This document shows positions 38,361 through 48,675 of a stretch of DNA of 58,705 nt, one piece after another. The stretch is taken from NCBI GenBank assembly GCA_009746045.1, contig RPFO01000395.1, positions 1 to 58,705 on the forward strand. The letters run 5' to 3'. The translations under genes were made by a program, and so were the position numbers. Positions within the stretch are counted from its first letter, which is position 1, and each line of letters opens with the position of its first letter. The DNA comes from Mesostigma viride. Its lineage: Eukaryota; Streptophyta; Mesostigmatophyceae; Mesostigmatales; Mesostigmataceae. Under the pieces are notes generated by a model. The model saw only the letters and a program-made list of their open reading frames with translations, made no database searches and was not told the origin of the DNA.

Positions 38361-39312
38361 TATCAGGCGTCCCCCCTCCAGGCAAATGGCGATGTGACAG
38401 GAAGGGTGGGAAATTTGTGTTACAGGCGGCTGGGCAGGCTGGTGTGCACTTGTGTGCAGTGTGCCGCCTGTTAATACAATTCGGGCGCGGAGGGGCTCCA
38501 GTTCTCTGCCTGCCCAGCGCGACCAACCTCTGGAAAACCTGGGAGACAAGGCGCCCTCTGAACAAGATCCAAGGGTAAAAAAGATCCCAGCTTACGTCAG
38601 AAAGGGCGTAAACGGAGGGTTCAGCGAGATCCCCCCGATAACTTGTGGTATTCGTGACAATTCGTCAGCCTTATGTGACCTGGCAATCACACGTGATCTG
38701 ATGGATCACAGATTTTGTAATGCTAAACACCACTTTTGGAATGGAATACCGGATTCTGTAATGCTGAACAGCACGTTTTGTCTGCCCACCCGGCAGATAA
38801 TTAGGCTTATAGGTTTCAATCCACCAGGAGCATCTGAACAGGGGGCCACGTATTTCGGGCGACTGGCGCGTTTTCCCACGTGCGTCAGGTTACAAGTCCC
38901 CAGTCGTCAGGCGTCTGACAGTGCAAATCTTACAACATCTTTCTCGCGACTGACGCGTTTTCCCACGTGCGTTTCAGCCCCTGTCCTGCCACATACCACT
39001 ACAGCAATTTCGGGAGATTTGACTCGCTGGTACTACACTCAACCGTACGAATCGAATATTCACTAGAGTCGGTCAACTGTACCGGACGGCGCGACGCTCC
39101 GTTAACTTATAGGAGCGCCTGATATTATTTAATTATACAGTGACCCCTAAATGTAGGCCAAAGCGTGGGTTAAATTGAGGATGCATTGTGGCGAAACGCC
39201 TGTCATGCGCCCACGCCTCCCAAAAACGTTGGAGTTGGGTAGAAAGCCGCAAGGAGGAAGCAATCCCTTGCACCCGACCGTGGGAAGTCGCCTGTATTAT
39301 TGCCAGCCAGCC
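38361..39312. other. Long intergenic region with short direct repeats
   Basis: No convincing gene. Within 38700-38790, two related stretches read GATTTTGTAATGCTAAACA and GATTCTGTAATGCTGAACA. Within 38855-38975, two read GCGTTTTCCCACGTGCGT, each preceded by CGACTG(G/A)C. A six-base hairpin CGCTCC/GGAGCG lies near 39094-39116. The A+T-rich part near 39120-39140 is a likely promoter for the MYND gene. Two pairs of direct repeats may mark a regulatory region or old duplications. Confidence 0.55.
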
Positions 39313-40104
39313 ATGGCTTATGTTGAGAGACCAGCCACCCTTCAGGTCCTTTCCGACGATGGGGTGCTTTTATTAGAAATCACCATTCCGCCTGGAATGC
39401 GCGAATCGGACGTGTTAGCTGATGAAAGGATGATGATGGTGTTCAAACTTCAGGCGCTTGAAGACATTGTCACCCCAGATCACATCTCTGTTTTACTGCC
39501 AATCATCAGAATGGACAGAGCACAGACATTCGCCGGATTCGGGGTCGAGCCCCCCGTTATCAACGAGGCAGATGAATATGCCACCACCCTGCTCTTTCCT
39601 CTGATTGATGAGCCCTCCAGTGTGGTGAGGCAGTGGCTCCTGGGTATGGTGTGCAATTTTGTACCACCCAGCCAGTTTGTTTCTTCCTTCTCCGCTTTTC
39701 TAGAGGAAGAGTTTGTAACCCACGCTTCGGAGGAGATGACGGAGGCAAGATGCCCTTTCTTCATTTCCAACGGGTCGCTCATTCTGAGCCCCGCGTGCCG
39801 TCAGAAGTCGGACGAGCTCTGGGGGGAGTTTTATGGCCCCCCAGGCTATTCGTGGGATATTGCCAACAGGGCGTGCTCTTGGTGTAGGCAGGTGGAGCCT
39901 GGAGTCAGGCTCACCAAGTGTGCAGGGTGCCTGTCTGTCAGGTACTGCAGCAAGGATTGCCAGTCACAGGATTGGCACTTGCACCGCACCATCTGCCAGA
40001 TGGTGGCTGGGTATAGGGGGCCCACGAGGGAGCAGTGGGTTGACCTGGTGAGGACCAACCTCAACGCCTATTTCCTGATGCGAGACTACATGAGGGTCCA
40101 GTAA
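39313..40104 (+). CDS. MYND-type zinc finger protein (long form)
   Basis: The protein is 263 residues from ATG 39313; an in-frame ATG lies upstream at 39175, but the preceding sequence is not gene-like. The N-terminal 200 residues form an unknown domain (LSDDGVLLLEITIPPG, DEPSSVVRQWLLG). The MYND finger is C-terminal: CSWCRQ, KCAGCLSVRYCSKDCQ, WHLHRTIC. All ligands are present. It is unrelated in its N-terminus to the short MYND protein at 8887. The role is inferred to be protein binding in the host nucleus or cytoplasm. Confidence 0.8.
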   Translation: MAYVERPATLQVLSDDGVLLLEITIPPGMRESDVLADERMMMVFKLQALEDIVTPDHISVLLPIIRMDRAQTFAGFGVEPPVINEADEYATTLLFPLIDEPSSVVRQWLLGMVCNFVPPSQFVSSFSAFLEEEFVTHASEEMTEARCPFFISNGSLILSPACRQKSDELWGEFYGPPGYSWDIANRACSWCRQVEPGVRLTKCAGCLSVRYCSKDCQSQDWHLHRTICQMVAGYRGPTREQWVDLVRTNLNAYFLMRDYMRVQ

Positions 40105-40530
40105 GGTTGGTAATCTGTCAACTTTCTAATGCATTCCTGCTTTCTGCGACCTTGAAGCGTGTCCATTGGAATGCTAGTCACTCACGCATCTATCGCGCCT
40201 GTTCTTGTTTTGCTGCGGTTGCAGACCACGCGACCCCACCCGCACCGTGCCGACATTGCACGCTGGATGCGGAAGGTTCGCGCTTGGGTGAAGGTGTGTT
40301 AGCACGCGTGCAGTACACTGCTACTCCCGTGCCACACTTGTTGTTGATGATACAGTATTGCTTTTCACGAATGAACTCGAGTATGACAACGTGTGTAATG
40401 AAAACCTGTTTTTATTAGTATTTTAAGTAATGAATAAAACTCCACTCCAGCGGTGTTGATTATGAATGCAGCCTATTCACGTGGCAAGCGCGCTTGTCCA
40501 CATGAGCGATTTCCTTGTGACTCGGTTTGT
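40105..40530. other. Intergenic region, no gene seen
   Basis: About 425 bases between the MYND gene and the convergent capsid gene. Open frames here are short and lack any motif. The A+T-rich part at about 40400-40450 may hold transcript ends for both genes. Confidence 0.55.
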
Positions 40531-41889
40531 TTAAGATGCGAACCGCAGCCCGCCCATGCCATTAGTGATCTTGAGAACATTGAACGACCGCGCGTAGATG
40601 GTGATGATACCCTTGGGCAGAGTGGTGCTCATCCCCTTCAGCACCAGCTTGACGGTATCTAAACGAGAGAAGTTGATGGTGCCAGTGGGCTTCCAGTCCT
40701 CTGGCTTGAGACCGAACGGGATGACGTAGACGTGCTTGTCCCTGGGAATGCGCGTGTGGGTCTGCAGGGGCAGCAGGTAAGAAAAGTAGACAGGGTCGCG
40801 CCCCTCCCCAAACACCTGCTGGGAGTTGAGCGTCAGGTTAGCGGTGGTGAAAAGGTGGCCACCGGGGTTATTCTTGTTGGTAAAGTTCCAAACTGCCTGG
40901 GTGGGGTCATTTGAGGTGGCCGGGTCGGTCAAGCGGTTATCAGCCTTGTAGAAGAAGATGAGCTCCTTGATGGGATGGGAGAACGGCAGGGTGATGGTTT
41001 CCAGGTCAGTGTTCTCAACAAAGTGATCGTATTGCTGCGTCGCTGTGATGAGGTACTCGTGCGCGTTGGTGGCGAATTGCCGCCTCTCAAAATCGTCCAG
41101 ATAAACGTAGCGCAGGACCAGGCGCATCTTGCTGATGTCCCCCAAACGGTTGACCATGTCCGTTCGGTAGGTGGGGTCTGTGGTAGCGATAGAGTTCCAC
41201 AGCTTAGGGAGAGCCGCCAGGGAGGTGCCGGGGTACTTGGGCCCACCCGCCATGTGCGTGAAAATTTCATCCTTGGTAGCCACCTGGATGCGGATGCGGG
41301 CGTCGTGGTACTGCAACGCGATGATAGGGAGCGCCATGCCCTCCTCCACGCAGAACGAGAACTGCAGGGGGATGTAAATGTAGCTCGGGTAGACAGCAGT
41401 CTGGCCACCGCCAAACTTCCTCACCACGCCACCGTGGCGCGTGGGGGCGGTCTCCACGTGGCTGGTGCTGGGGTCGCGCGTCAGCTGGTCCCACACGTGC
41501 ATAAACTCGCCGGTCATTTCCTCGATGGTGTAGCCACCGATGCGAAACTCCACCTTCTTGACGAGGATGCGCGCGATGTCATCATAAAACGGGTCAAAAA
41601 ACGTCCACCAGGCCCTGCCATCGGCTGGGGGCGTATTCTTCCATTCCGTCAGTTTTGGCAGCTCGATGTAGACGTACGCCTTAGTGATAAGATCGCCGCT
41701 CTTGGGCAGCTGGAACTCCACCATACGGCCAAAACCCGGGATGCCGCTTGAAGGGACAACCTCGGTGTCGGCAAACGCAAAGTTGGTGTGGCGGGGATAC
41801 ATGCTCTTAAAAAAGGTGACCTCGGGGGAAACGGTTAACATGGCATCCTGGGGGCCCTTCGCGCGAAGAGACAGAACGGCGTGTGACAT
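40531..41889 (-). CDS. MCP: Major capsid protein, copy 1 (intact)
   Basis: This 452-residue double-jelly-roll capsid protein starts at ATG 41889. The family start is clear: LSLRAKGPQDAMLTVSPEVTFFKSMYPRHTNF, read in two blocks. It is followed by KSGDLITKAYVYIELP, VEFRIGGYTIEEMTGE, FSFCVEEGMALPIIALQYHD, YVYLDDFERRQFATNAHEYL and the C-terminal SFNVLKITNGMGGLRFAS. Length and order agree with normal viral MCPs. It forms the trimeric capsomer of the icosahedral shell. No frame break is present, unlike copies 2 to 4. Confidence 0.95.
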   Translation of the reverse strand: MSHAVLSLRAKGPQDAMLTVSPEVTFFKSMYPRHTNFAFADTEVVPSSGIPGFGRMVEFQLPKSGDLITKAYVYIELPKLTEWKNTPPADGRAWWTFFDPFYDDIARILVKKVEFRIGGYTIEEMTGEFMHVWDQLTRDPSTSHVETAPTRHGGVVRKFGGGQTAVYPSYIYIPLQFSFCVEEGMALPIIALQYHDARIRIQVATKDEIFTHMAGGPKYPGTSLAALPKLWNSIATTDPTYRTDMVNRLGDISKMRLVLRYVYLDDFERRQFATNAHEYLITATQQYDHFVENTDLETITLPFSHPIKELIFFYKADNRLTDPATSNDPTQAVWNFTNKNNPGGHLFTTANLTLNSQQVFGEGRDPVYFSYLLPLQTHTRIPRDKHVYVIPFGLKPEDWKPTGTINFSRLDTVKLVLKGMSTTLPKGIITIYARSFNVLKITNGMGGLRFAS

Positions 41890-41897
41890 CCTGGTGG

Positions 41898-41917
41898 TAT
41901 ATATAGCACTCTAGATT
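41898..41917 (-). promoter_or_regulatory. TATA-like promoter of MCP copy 1
   Basis: On the minus strand, TCTAGAGTGCTATATATA lies just upstream of the capsid ATG (8 nt from TATATATA to the start). The same TCTAGA-n-CTATATATA arrangement stands before MCP copy 2. Confidence 0.5.
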
Positions 41918-41930
41918 TATTTTTTTGCGC

Positions 41931-43741
41931 TTATGAAGCGAACCGCTTGCCCCCCATGCCCTGTGCAATCTTTAGCACATTGAAAGATGTGACGTAGACA
42001 TCGATCGTACCTGCCGGGATGCCACCGGTCGACTTGCCGAGTCCCTTGAGGTTTAGCTTGACACTGTCCAGTCGGGACATGTTCACAGAGCCGGACGGCT
42101 TCCACGACTCGGGCTCGAGTGCGAAGGGGATACAGTACACGTGACTGCCCTTCACGACACGGGTGTGGAACTCGCTGGGTAGCACGTAGGAGAAATAGAT
42201 AGGATCGCGCCCCTCGCCGTACATGTTTTGGGAATTGAGCGACAGGTTGGCGGTGGTGAACAGGTGGCCGTCACCAAACAAGCTGTTGTCATTCCAAAAC
42301 TTCCAATAGCCGTTGTAAGAAAAGTCGGCGTCGGCACGGTACTTGGTGTTGATGAATGACAGGTCGGCGGGCTTGAACCAGAACAGGATCTCCTTGACCG
42401 GGTGGTTGAACTTGAGGTCCATGCTCACCTCGTTTTCCCCGCTCACGTGCTGCTGGTAGCGCTGGACCTCGGTGATGAGGTACTCGTGCGAGTTGAGGGC
42501 GAACTGCCGGCGCTCGAAGTCGTCCAGGTAGATGTAGCGCACCAGCAGCTTGCATGCGAAACTCGGTGGCTCCCTGATCCACCTCCCGCGCGGCTCGGCC
42601 AGCGCGATGGCGTTTGCGGTGGGGGCGTTGTAGTCACCGCTTGTCGAGGCGGGGGCGTTGATCACTTCAGGGATATAAGGCAGATTCTTAACGGACCCCT
42701 TTCCGACTCTCGTACTGTACACGTATCCATCCCGCTTGACTTGCAAGGTGAAGCCGACCAGCCTCTGATTGGCATTGGCCGCGCCTTCCGTGAGCCACTC
42801 GGAAACAAACACGGTAAAGTTGGTTTGGGTATCCTTAGTGGGGACGACTGGGTTAGAAAATGTACCGCCAGATAAGTAATCAGGGCGGTATATTGCTCAC
42901 AAATTCTTTTAAACTTGCCATCTGTCCAGTCACCGAAGCCCTCGTCATTATTGTTTAAGTTTTTCGTCCACAATTTGACATCATTCGCGTCCAGCTCGGT
43001 GAACACTTGGAGAGCCACTGCGACTCGTTTGGCGTTGGTGTCATAGTCAGATGTGCTGGCATAGTTCTTTGCAGGGGTGCTCGTAGAAGGCGTGGCGGTC
43101 TGGTCGGGGGTGTACCCGGGCCAGTACCTGGTGAAGATGTCCGCTGCCGTGTTGAACTGGATCTTAACGATCACGTCGTGGTACTGGAGGGCGATGATGG
43201 GCAGAGCCAGGCCAGGGTCCCTGCAGAAGGTGAACTCCAACGGGATGTAAATGTGCTGCGCCCGATCGGCGCGGTCGTACTCTACAACCCTACCCAACTC
43301 GTCAATCTTCACGCTGCCACCGTGAGCCACTGGCATGTTGTCCACGCTGCTCTCGTACCCCTTCTTGCTCATGATGTCGTTCACGTGCAAGAAATCGCCC
43401 GTGATCTTTTCGATGGAGTACCCGCCCACCACCAACTCCACGTGGTCGATCAGGATCCTGCCAAAGTCTTTCGCGAACGGCGCGTACGATGCCACGAAGA
43501 AAGGGGACATCTCGATGTACGCCATGACCTTTGTGATCAGATCGCCCGACCGGGGCAGCTTGAACTCTACAGATTGGCCGTAATCCACGATGCCGGCGGA
43601 TTGCGTGACCTCCGAATCTTCCATCGCAAAGTTGGTGTGGCGCGGATAGACGGTCTTGAAGAAGGTGACCTCCGGATCGACGATCAGCGAGACGTCTTGC
43701 GTCCCCTTAGCGCGAAGGGCCATGATGCTGTGACTTCCCAT
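41931..43741 (-). CDS. MCP: Major capsid protein, copy 2 (one frameshift)
   Basis: It starts at ATG 43741 with IMALRAKGTQDVSLIVDPEV, then TVYPRHTNFAMED, RSGDLITKVMAYIEM and VELVVGGYSIEKITGDF. The frame shifts near 42875 and then reads SGGTFSNPVVPTKDTQ and WLTEGAANANQRLVG before the second jelly roll: YIYLDDFERRQFALNSHEYL, and SFNVLKIAQGMGGKRFAS at 41931. About 600 residues, long for an MCP because of an insertion (roughly residues 220-380) between or within the jelly rolls. A separate copy with its own promoter suggests a distinct capsid role (for example a vertex or minor capsomer), which is inference. Confidence 0.9.
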
Positions 43742-43754
43742 GTTGGATCGGGAT

Positions 43755-43774
43755 GTATATATATAGTTCTAGAC
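43755..43774 (-). promoter_or_regulatory. TATA-like promoter of MCP copy 2
   Basis: On the minus strand, TCTAGAACTATATATATAC lies about 14-33 nt upstream of the ATG, matching the arrangement at MCP copy 1. Confidence 0.5.
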
Positions 43775-43791
43775 ATTTTTTTTGGACGCGG

Positions 43792-45175
43792 CTAGAAGGG
43801 CAGACTGCCGACGTAGTGAGTGGCGAGAACCTTTTGGTTACCCCTCGTTTCGCTCGCAGCGTATTGGAACTGGTTGGATTTTATATCGAGTACCAGGAGC
43901 CCGGGTGACCGTTTGGACCAGGAGCGTGCATACGTCAACCTGAAGGTTCCACTCACCACCTGCATCGAACCTACAGGCTGAAGGACGGTCACTTTGCCCG
44001 ATTTGAAGTCATAATGCCGCAGACGCACATCATTGCTATCGAGACCCGATAAGGTCGATACGGAAGGAACAAACTTGACGGTGAACGACTGTGAAAAGAG
44101 CGTGTCCAGCCTCCCGCCGGTGTCGGCATCAACGAAATCGATGTCAGAGAAGAATGGCGCCGGGGCGGGGATCACAATAGCGTGCGTTGAGATGGGGTAT
44201 ATCTCTGTCTCCGACACCCTGAACGCCATCCCACCATCTGTCGGAGCTAGAGTGAGTGTGCGGGTGGCAGTAGCGGGCGCGGCATACCCAGTGCATGCCA
44301 AAGTGTGCGTCTTCTTGTCAGTAGACGACGACCACGATGATGCGGGTGCGGTCAGCTGGCCTCCGGTAGACACGCTCAACGATAGCTTTCCAGTCTGGAG
44401 AGTCACCGGCTTGGATGTGTAAATGATGAATGAAAAGGTGGATGGGAGCGAGGACGGATACGGCCCGATAAGCTTGTTGTCCGGAGTTTTAAAAGTGTAA
44501 GAATAAGAGAACACGCTCTCCGGCGTCGTGGACGTGTTGCCACTTTGGGCGGGGGCATTAGTCGTGAATGAGATGCTGGTGGACAGGTTGTAGTTAATGA
44601 TAGTGCTGCTACCGATCCGTACGGTGTTTGCCGGAATCTTGATCTCCACAGCGCCACTTGACATTGACAGGTCTAGGGACGGGGCCAAAGCAAGGGCCTT
44701 TTGGTATATGTTGCCCATGTTGATGCGCAACATGGGCTGACCAACCACTCGTGTCATTGGCACGACAGACATTGGCACGTTGTTGAGCGTCCACGTCACC
44801 GGCACATTTCCCTCAGGCAGTTTCGTGATTTCAGTGCCGAATAAGATGTCCACCGTTGCAGTCAACTGTTGCCTACTGGTGGTATAGTTCGTTTCATGCG
44901 CGGACCCGCTTACCCACGCTGTTGTGGGCACCAGGACTGTATCCCTAGCGACGCCACTCGTATCAACGAACTTCCATTCGATGGATGTAACACTTGATGA
45001 GTAGTTGTTGAAGTACGCAGTTCCCGGTGATGCGGGTGCGGTAGGGACATTTGTGGACGTCAACAGTTGCCAGGTCAGCTCGAACGCCCTCTCTATTGTG
45101 GTGCCAATCCTAAACAAGCCAGCTGGCAGAGACAACCGGATGGTGTTGCTAGCAGCGGTGGCGGTGGTGGCCAGG
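43792..45175 (-). CDS. GWDxR-repeat surface protein 2, C-terminal segment
   Basis: This is the final segment of a large protein that starts near 48612. The reading enters from the previous frame near 45175 (FP, then LGDLATTATAASNTIR). It contains at least two degenerate repeat modules: LGDLATTATAAS...IRLSLPAGLFRIG and LRINMGNIYQKALALAP...VEIKIPANTVRIG, with beta-rich sequence between. It ends at 43792 with LVLDIKSNQFQYAAS...HYVGSLPF. No membrane segment is visible. Function unknown, probably a virion surface or scaffold protein next to the capsid genes. Confidence 0.6.
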
Positions 45176-46400
45176 TCACCCAAGGGAACTTGGCCGTCAC
45201 GATCCCATTGTTGTCCGCTTGGAATGCACCCACCGATACGGTTGAGCTGTTACCGTTGTTTACAGTGTACGAGAAAGTCGTCGGCGTTCCCTTCTCGATG
45301 AGTGAGATGAAACCCGCGAGCGGTTCCTTCGATGCCAGGAACCGCAGCACAAGATCGATAGACTTTGTGCCAGTACTGGATGTCCATGGCGAAGTCCAAT
45401 CGTACACGTCCAGCGCGGTCCATTCCGCGCCATACCGGGCCGCGCTTTTTGTTCCTACCTGCGAGTTATTGGCCGAGTAGACAAAGTCGGCACTGTAAAG
45501 ACAGGGGAGGTTGGCCAAAGTACCCGGTGCAGGCGTCGGCGTGGACGTGCCTCCACTATAAAAACGCCACAACCCAACGGCAGCTGAAGACCAAGGACGG
45601 TCTTCTCTGTTTACTTTCACCCTAAGCAACGGGATATCAATACGAATGTCCGTATCAACTGCACTCATGTCAATTTGCAAATCGCGAGCGTTTGTCCACA
45701 GGTTAGTTAGTGTTAATGACAACGTTGAGTTATTGGCGACAGCGGCGGCCTCATACGTTCTTTCTATGGTGCCGCTCGTAACTTTATATGTAATTTTATC
45801 GTTTGTCCCTGTAGACGCGTTTACAGACACTGGCAAATTACCAAAAACGATCTCTAGACTAACCGGTTGATTTGTATACAATGAAGACACTATCCTATCA
45901 CTCATGTTTATTGGTGTCGTGCCAAAGCTTGTCGGAACAACAAGTGCGTTATTCTGTCCTCTGGGGATCGCAGCAAGTTGAGTCGAGCCAAGTTTCCATT
46001 TGACATCCGTAATTTGCCCAGGGGCCATATCTAGCAGGCTGGACCAAGCAAACAACACGGACCACTGTGATCGAAATCCCCCTGTAACCACGGCAGTCCC
46101 CACGCTGACAGTCATCGCCGGGAACTCCACGAACAAGTTATACCCACTGCCCTGTGAGCGCAGGTCCACTCCTCTACTCCGAGCAAGTGACCACAGCGTG
46201 TTACCTGCGCTATCTGTCGTCGGCACGCGCAACGTGTTAGAAGTGGAGCTAGAGGTGTAGCTCATGTCAGTCTGACACAAATCGACGGGGTCACTGCCAA
46301 CGACTGATAAGTAAATTTTCGCCTTGGCGGATACATGTGTGCTGGAAACAGTTACTGGCGACGTTGGTGGAAACACAAACTCTAGAGTTAGCGACTTACC
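45175..46400 (-). CDS. GWDxR-repeat surface protein 2, segment 3
   Basis: The frame is entered near 46400 (LSPQFTII, then GKSLTLEFVFPPTSP). Modules visible: SLARSRGVDLRSQGSGYNLFVEFPAMTVSVG at about 46100-46200 (two motif halves), and LQIDMSAVDTDIRIDIPLLRVKV at about 45600-45690. The sequence between has the same strand-rich, Thr/Ser/Val/Asn-rich composition. The frame leaves for the last segment near 45175. Confidence 0.6.
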
Positions 46401-48190
46401 CCAATAATTGTGAACTGGGGTGATAGGTAGTACCCCCACACATTGCTAGACACATAGGCGGCGGGTGTCGATGACGTGTCGAAAATCCAGTTTACCGCGG
46501 TCAAAGTGCCACCCGTCGCCTGGTTAAAGCTTTGTAGGGAGAGGACGTCCATGCGAAAGACCCACTTGGCTTCAAAACGTGGATTGCCGCTAGTTGTACC
46601 TGCAAACGTCAGGCAATTAGCCGGCACCGTGACTGTAATCGTGGTGTCTCTACTCCTCATGTCCCAGCCCCCTTGCTTGTCTCTCACAAGTGTGAAAAGA
46701 GAGCCGAGGTCGATCCGCAGTCGGTCGACGTCCTTTGTCACGAGTGTCGTTTCGAAATTCTTAAGATCGAGGGTTCCACTGGTACCGTGGCCAGCGGACC
46801 AGGTGACGACCGTAGTGGATGCCACTGTCGCCAGCTTGCCCGCGTTAAAAGCGATATACAAAACCGAGGCGGTAGTGCCGAACTTGTCTGCCACTCCTGT
46901 CACCACACTAGGCACCCTTGCATCCGTTAGCGCCCGCACGCCAGCGTTAGAACCAAACTGCCACACGCAATTGGCAACATTAAGATCGGTGAGGTCACCG
47001 AGCGCAACAGGAGTTTGGGAACCCGCTGGGTTAAAGGCTAACGTAAACCTTACCGCTTCGGTGATCTCGTTGTTCGTCGAAGTGCCCACCAGGAAGGTTG
47101 ATCCGGGTATTGTCACAGTGATCGTACCACTGGTGGTGATGAAGTTTGTTTCAGCATTTCCAAAAGCCCACCCCGCAACATCACCAAGGTTCACGTTGAG
47201 GATGTTTGCGTTGTTCTGCTTCGTCACGGTCTGGGTGGTTTTTTCTCGCGTTCCTAGTGCGTATTTTATAGTCGTGTCCGTGCTGGGGTACTTAAGAGCA
47301 AGAGTGTCATTGAAGGTCAGTTTGACTGTCACATTATTGCCCGAAACGCCGCTGTCGAACTGGCAGCTCATAGCAGACCATTCCGACTCCGGCAAATAAA
47401 AATCCCTGGTAGTAGCGTTGCTGGTCGTCGAGAAGACCAGATTGACCGCTGACAGCCCCACCGCTTGTAAGGATGCCAACTCGCGTGTGGCGGTGCTGGT
47501 GTTGTTGTTGCTGTTGGATGAGGTTGTAGCGGTGCTAAAATCCCAAGTCGCGGTCACATTTTTGTTGAAAATGCCACTACTTGTCTTTAACATGCCGGCC
47601 GGGATAGTCACTGCAACAGAGTTTGCTAGCCTCGTCAAGATCGTCACGGACTCCCCTAGACCAATTGCTTTTATATCCCCCAAACGGAATCTAGCAATTT
47701 TTAAGCTGTTTGCGGACGTGAATTCATCAACACCGCATAAAGTTCGTATGGGCGTGGCCGCATTGTCTAGCGTCCAAGAGAACACAATAGGATTATTTCT
47801 GGTCAGTGTTAAGTCAGTCGAAGTGATCTGAAGATAAACGTCCCATGTTCGATTATTGGTATAAAGATCCGACCATCCAGTAATGGTTGGCACAACAGCA
47901 ACAACACCGCCGTTGGTAGGAGCGGAGGCGGCTATGAATGTTTGTACGTCGGTACTATTTGACTTGTTTACAAACAAGAAACTCGCATTATGTATGCCAG
48001 GGATGTTGCCGATGACAGCGGTATCGATGCTAGATGGGGTGGCACCATTCCACAAGCGCGTGGATATGAAAATGGACTTGTTATAGGTATTATCACCGTC
48101 GACTTTAATTGAGCCGGCTGGGATTTCCACTGTGAGAATGTTAAGATGGCCCGCTACAGTCGACCGCAGATCCCATCCATTATTAGTGGT
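46400..48190 (-). CDS. GWDxR-repeat surface protein 2, segment 2
   Basis: This is the longest open segment. It starts inside a module (TTNNGWDLRSTVAG, then LTVEIPAGSIKVDGD at about 48105-48180). Three more modules follow: FRLGDIKAIGLG...VAVTIPAGMLKTSSG, LNVNLGDVAGWAFGN...ITVTIPGSTFLVG, and LRIDLGSLFTLVRDKQGGWDMR...ITVTVPANCLTFAG (46615-46720). Distance between modules is about 450-540 bp. The sequence is rich in Asn, Thr and Ser, as usual for extracellular or virion-surface beta proteins. Confidence 0.65.
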
Positions 48191-48612
48191 ATAATAGTGG
48201 TTGCGCGATTGACAAGATCACCGAGAGGAATCTGGAGTCTTTGATATTTGAACTGTGACGAATATAACACCGACGCAGCATTAGTAGTCCAAGTTACATT
48301 GTCCAGGCTTATTTTCGGGAGAGGGATACCGCTGTGTTCAAAGTGAAACTGTTCCCGCCGGCTGGTGACAGGACTCTGATCTGATAAGTATTATTTGCAC
48401 TATTCAAAAGTTTTGCTGGGATGTTTATTTCCAAAACTGCAGTCGCTAAACTGGGGAACGCGGCAGTACTAATGTTGACATGACCAATGTCCAAAGTGTC
48501 TGATTTTACTAGGTCAGCTGTCTGCTTACTATCGCTAGTGTTTTTGAAATAAACTGCAAATGGGGCAGTGGTAGAATTAGCGCGGGAACGCATCTTTGAG
48601 AGTCGCGACATC
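48190..48612 (-). CDS. GWDxR-repeat surface protein 2, N-terminal segment (two frameshifts)
   Basis: It probably starts at ATG 48612 (SRLSKMRSRANS); another ATG at 48628 gives a short alternative frame. It reads DLVKSDTLDIGHVNISTAAF, then LEINIPAKLLNSANNTYQI, a diverged module, then shifts near 48320 (ISLDNVTWTTNAASVLYSSQ) and near 48215 into the GWDLR reading of the next segment. The full protein, 48612 to 43792, would be about 1,600 residues. Confidence 0.55.
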
Positions 48613-48675
48613 CGGTAATGTCGACATGTTGTTATTACCACGTTTAGATTAAAAAATGAAACCGCGCACAAGGAC

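Noticed and set aside
38452-39066. 204-codon plus-strand ORF
   Set aside because: No motif, odd composition, and it consists largely of the short direct repeats; treated as non-coding.
40107-40418. 103-codon plus-strand ORF starting with GTG or TTG
   Set aside because: No motif, no plausible start, lies in a gap between convergent gene ends.
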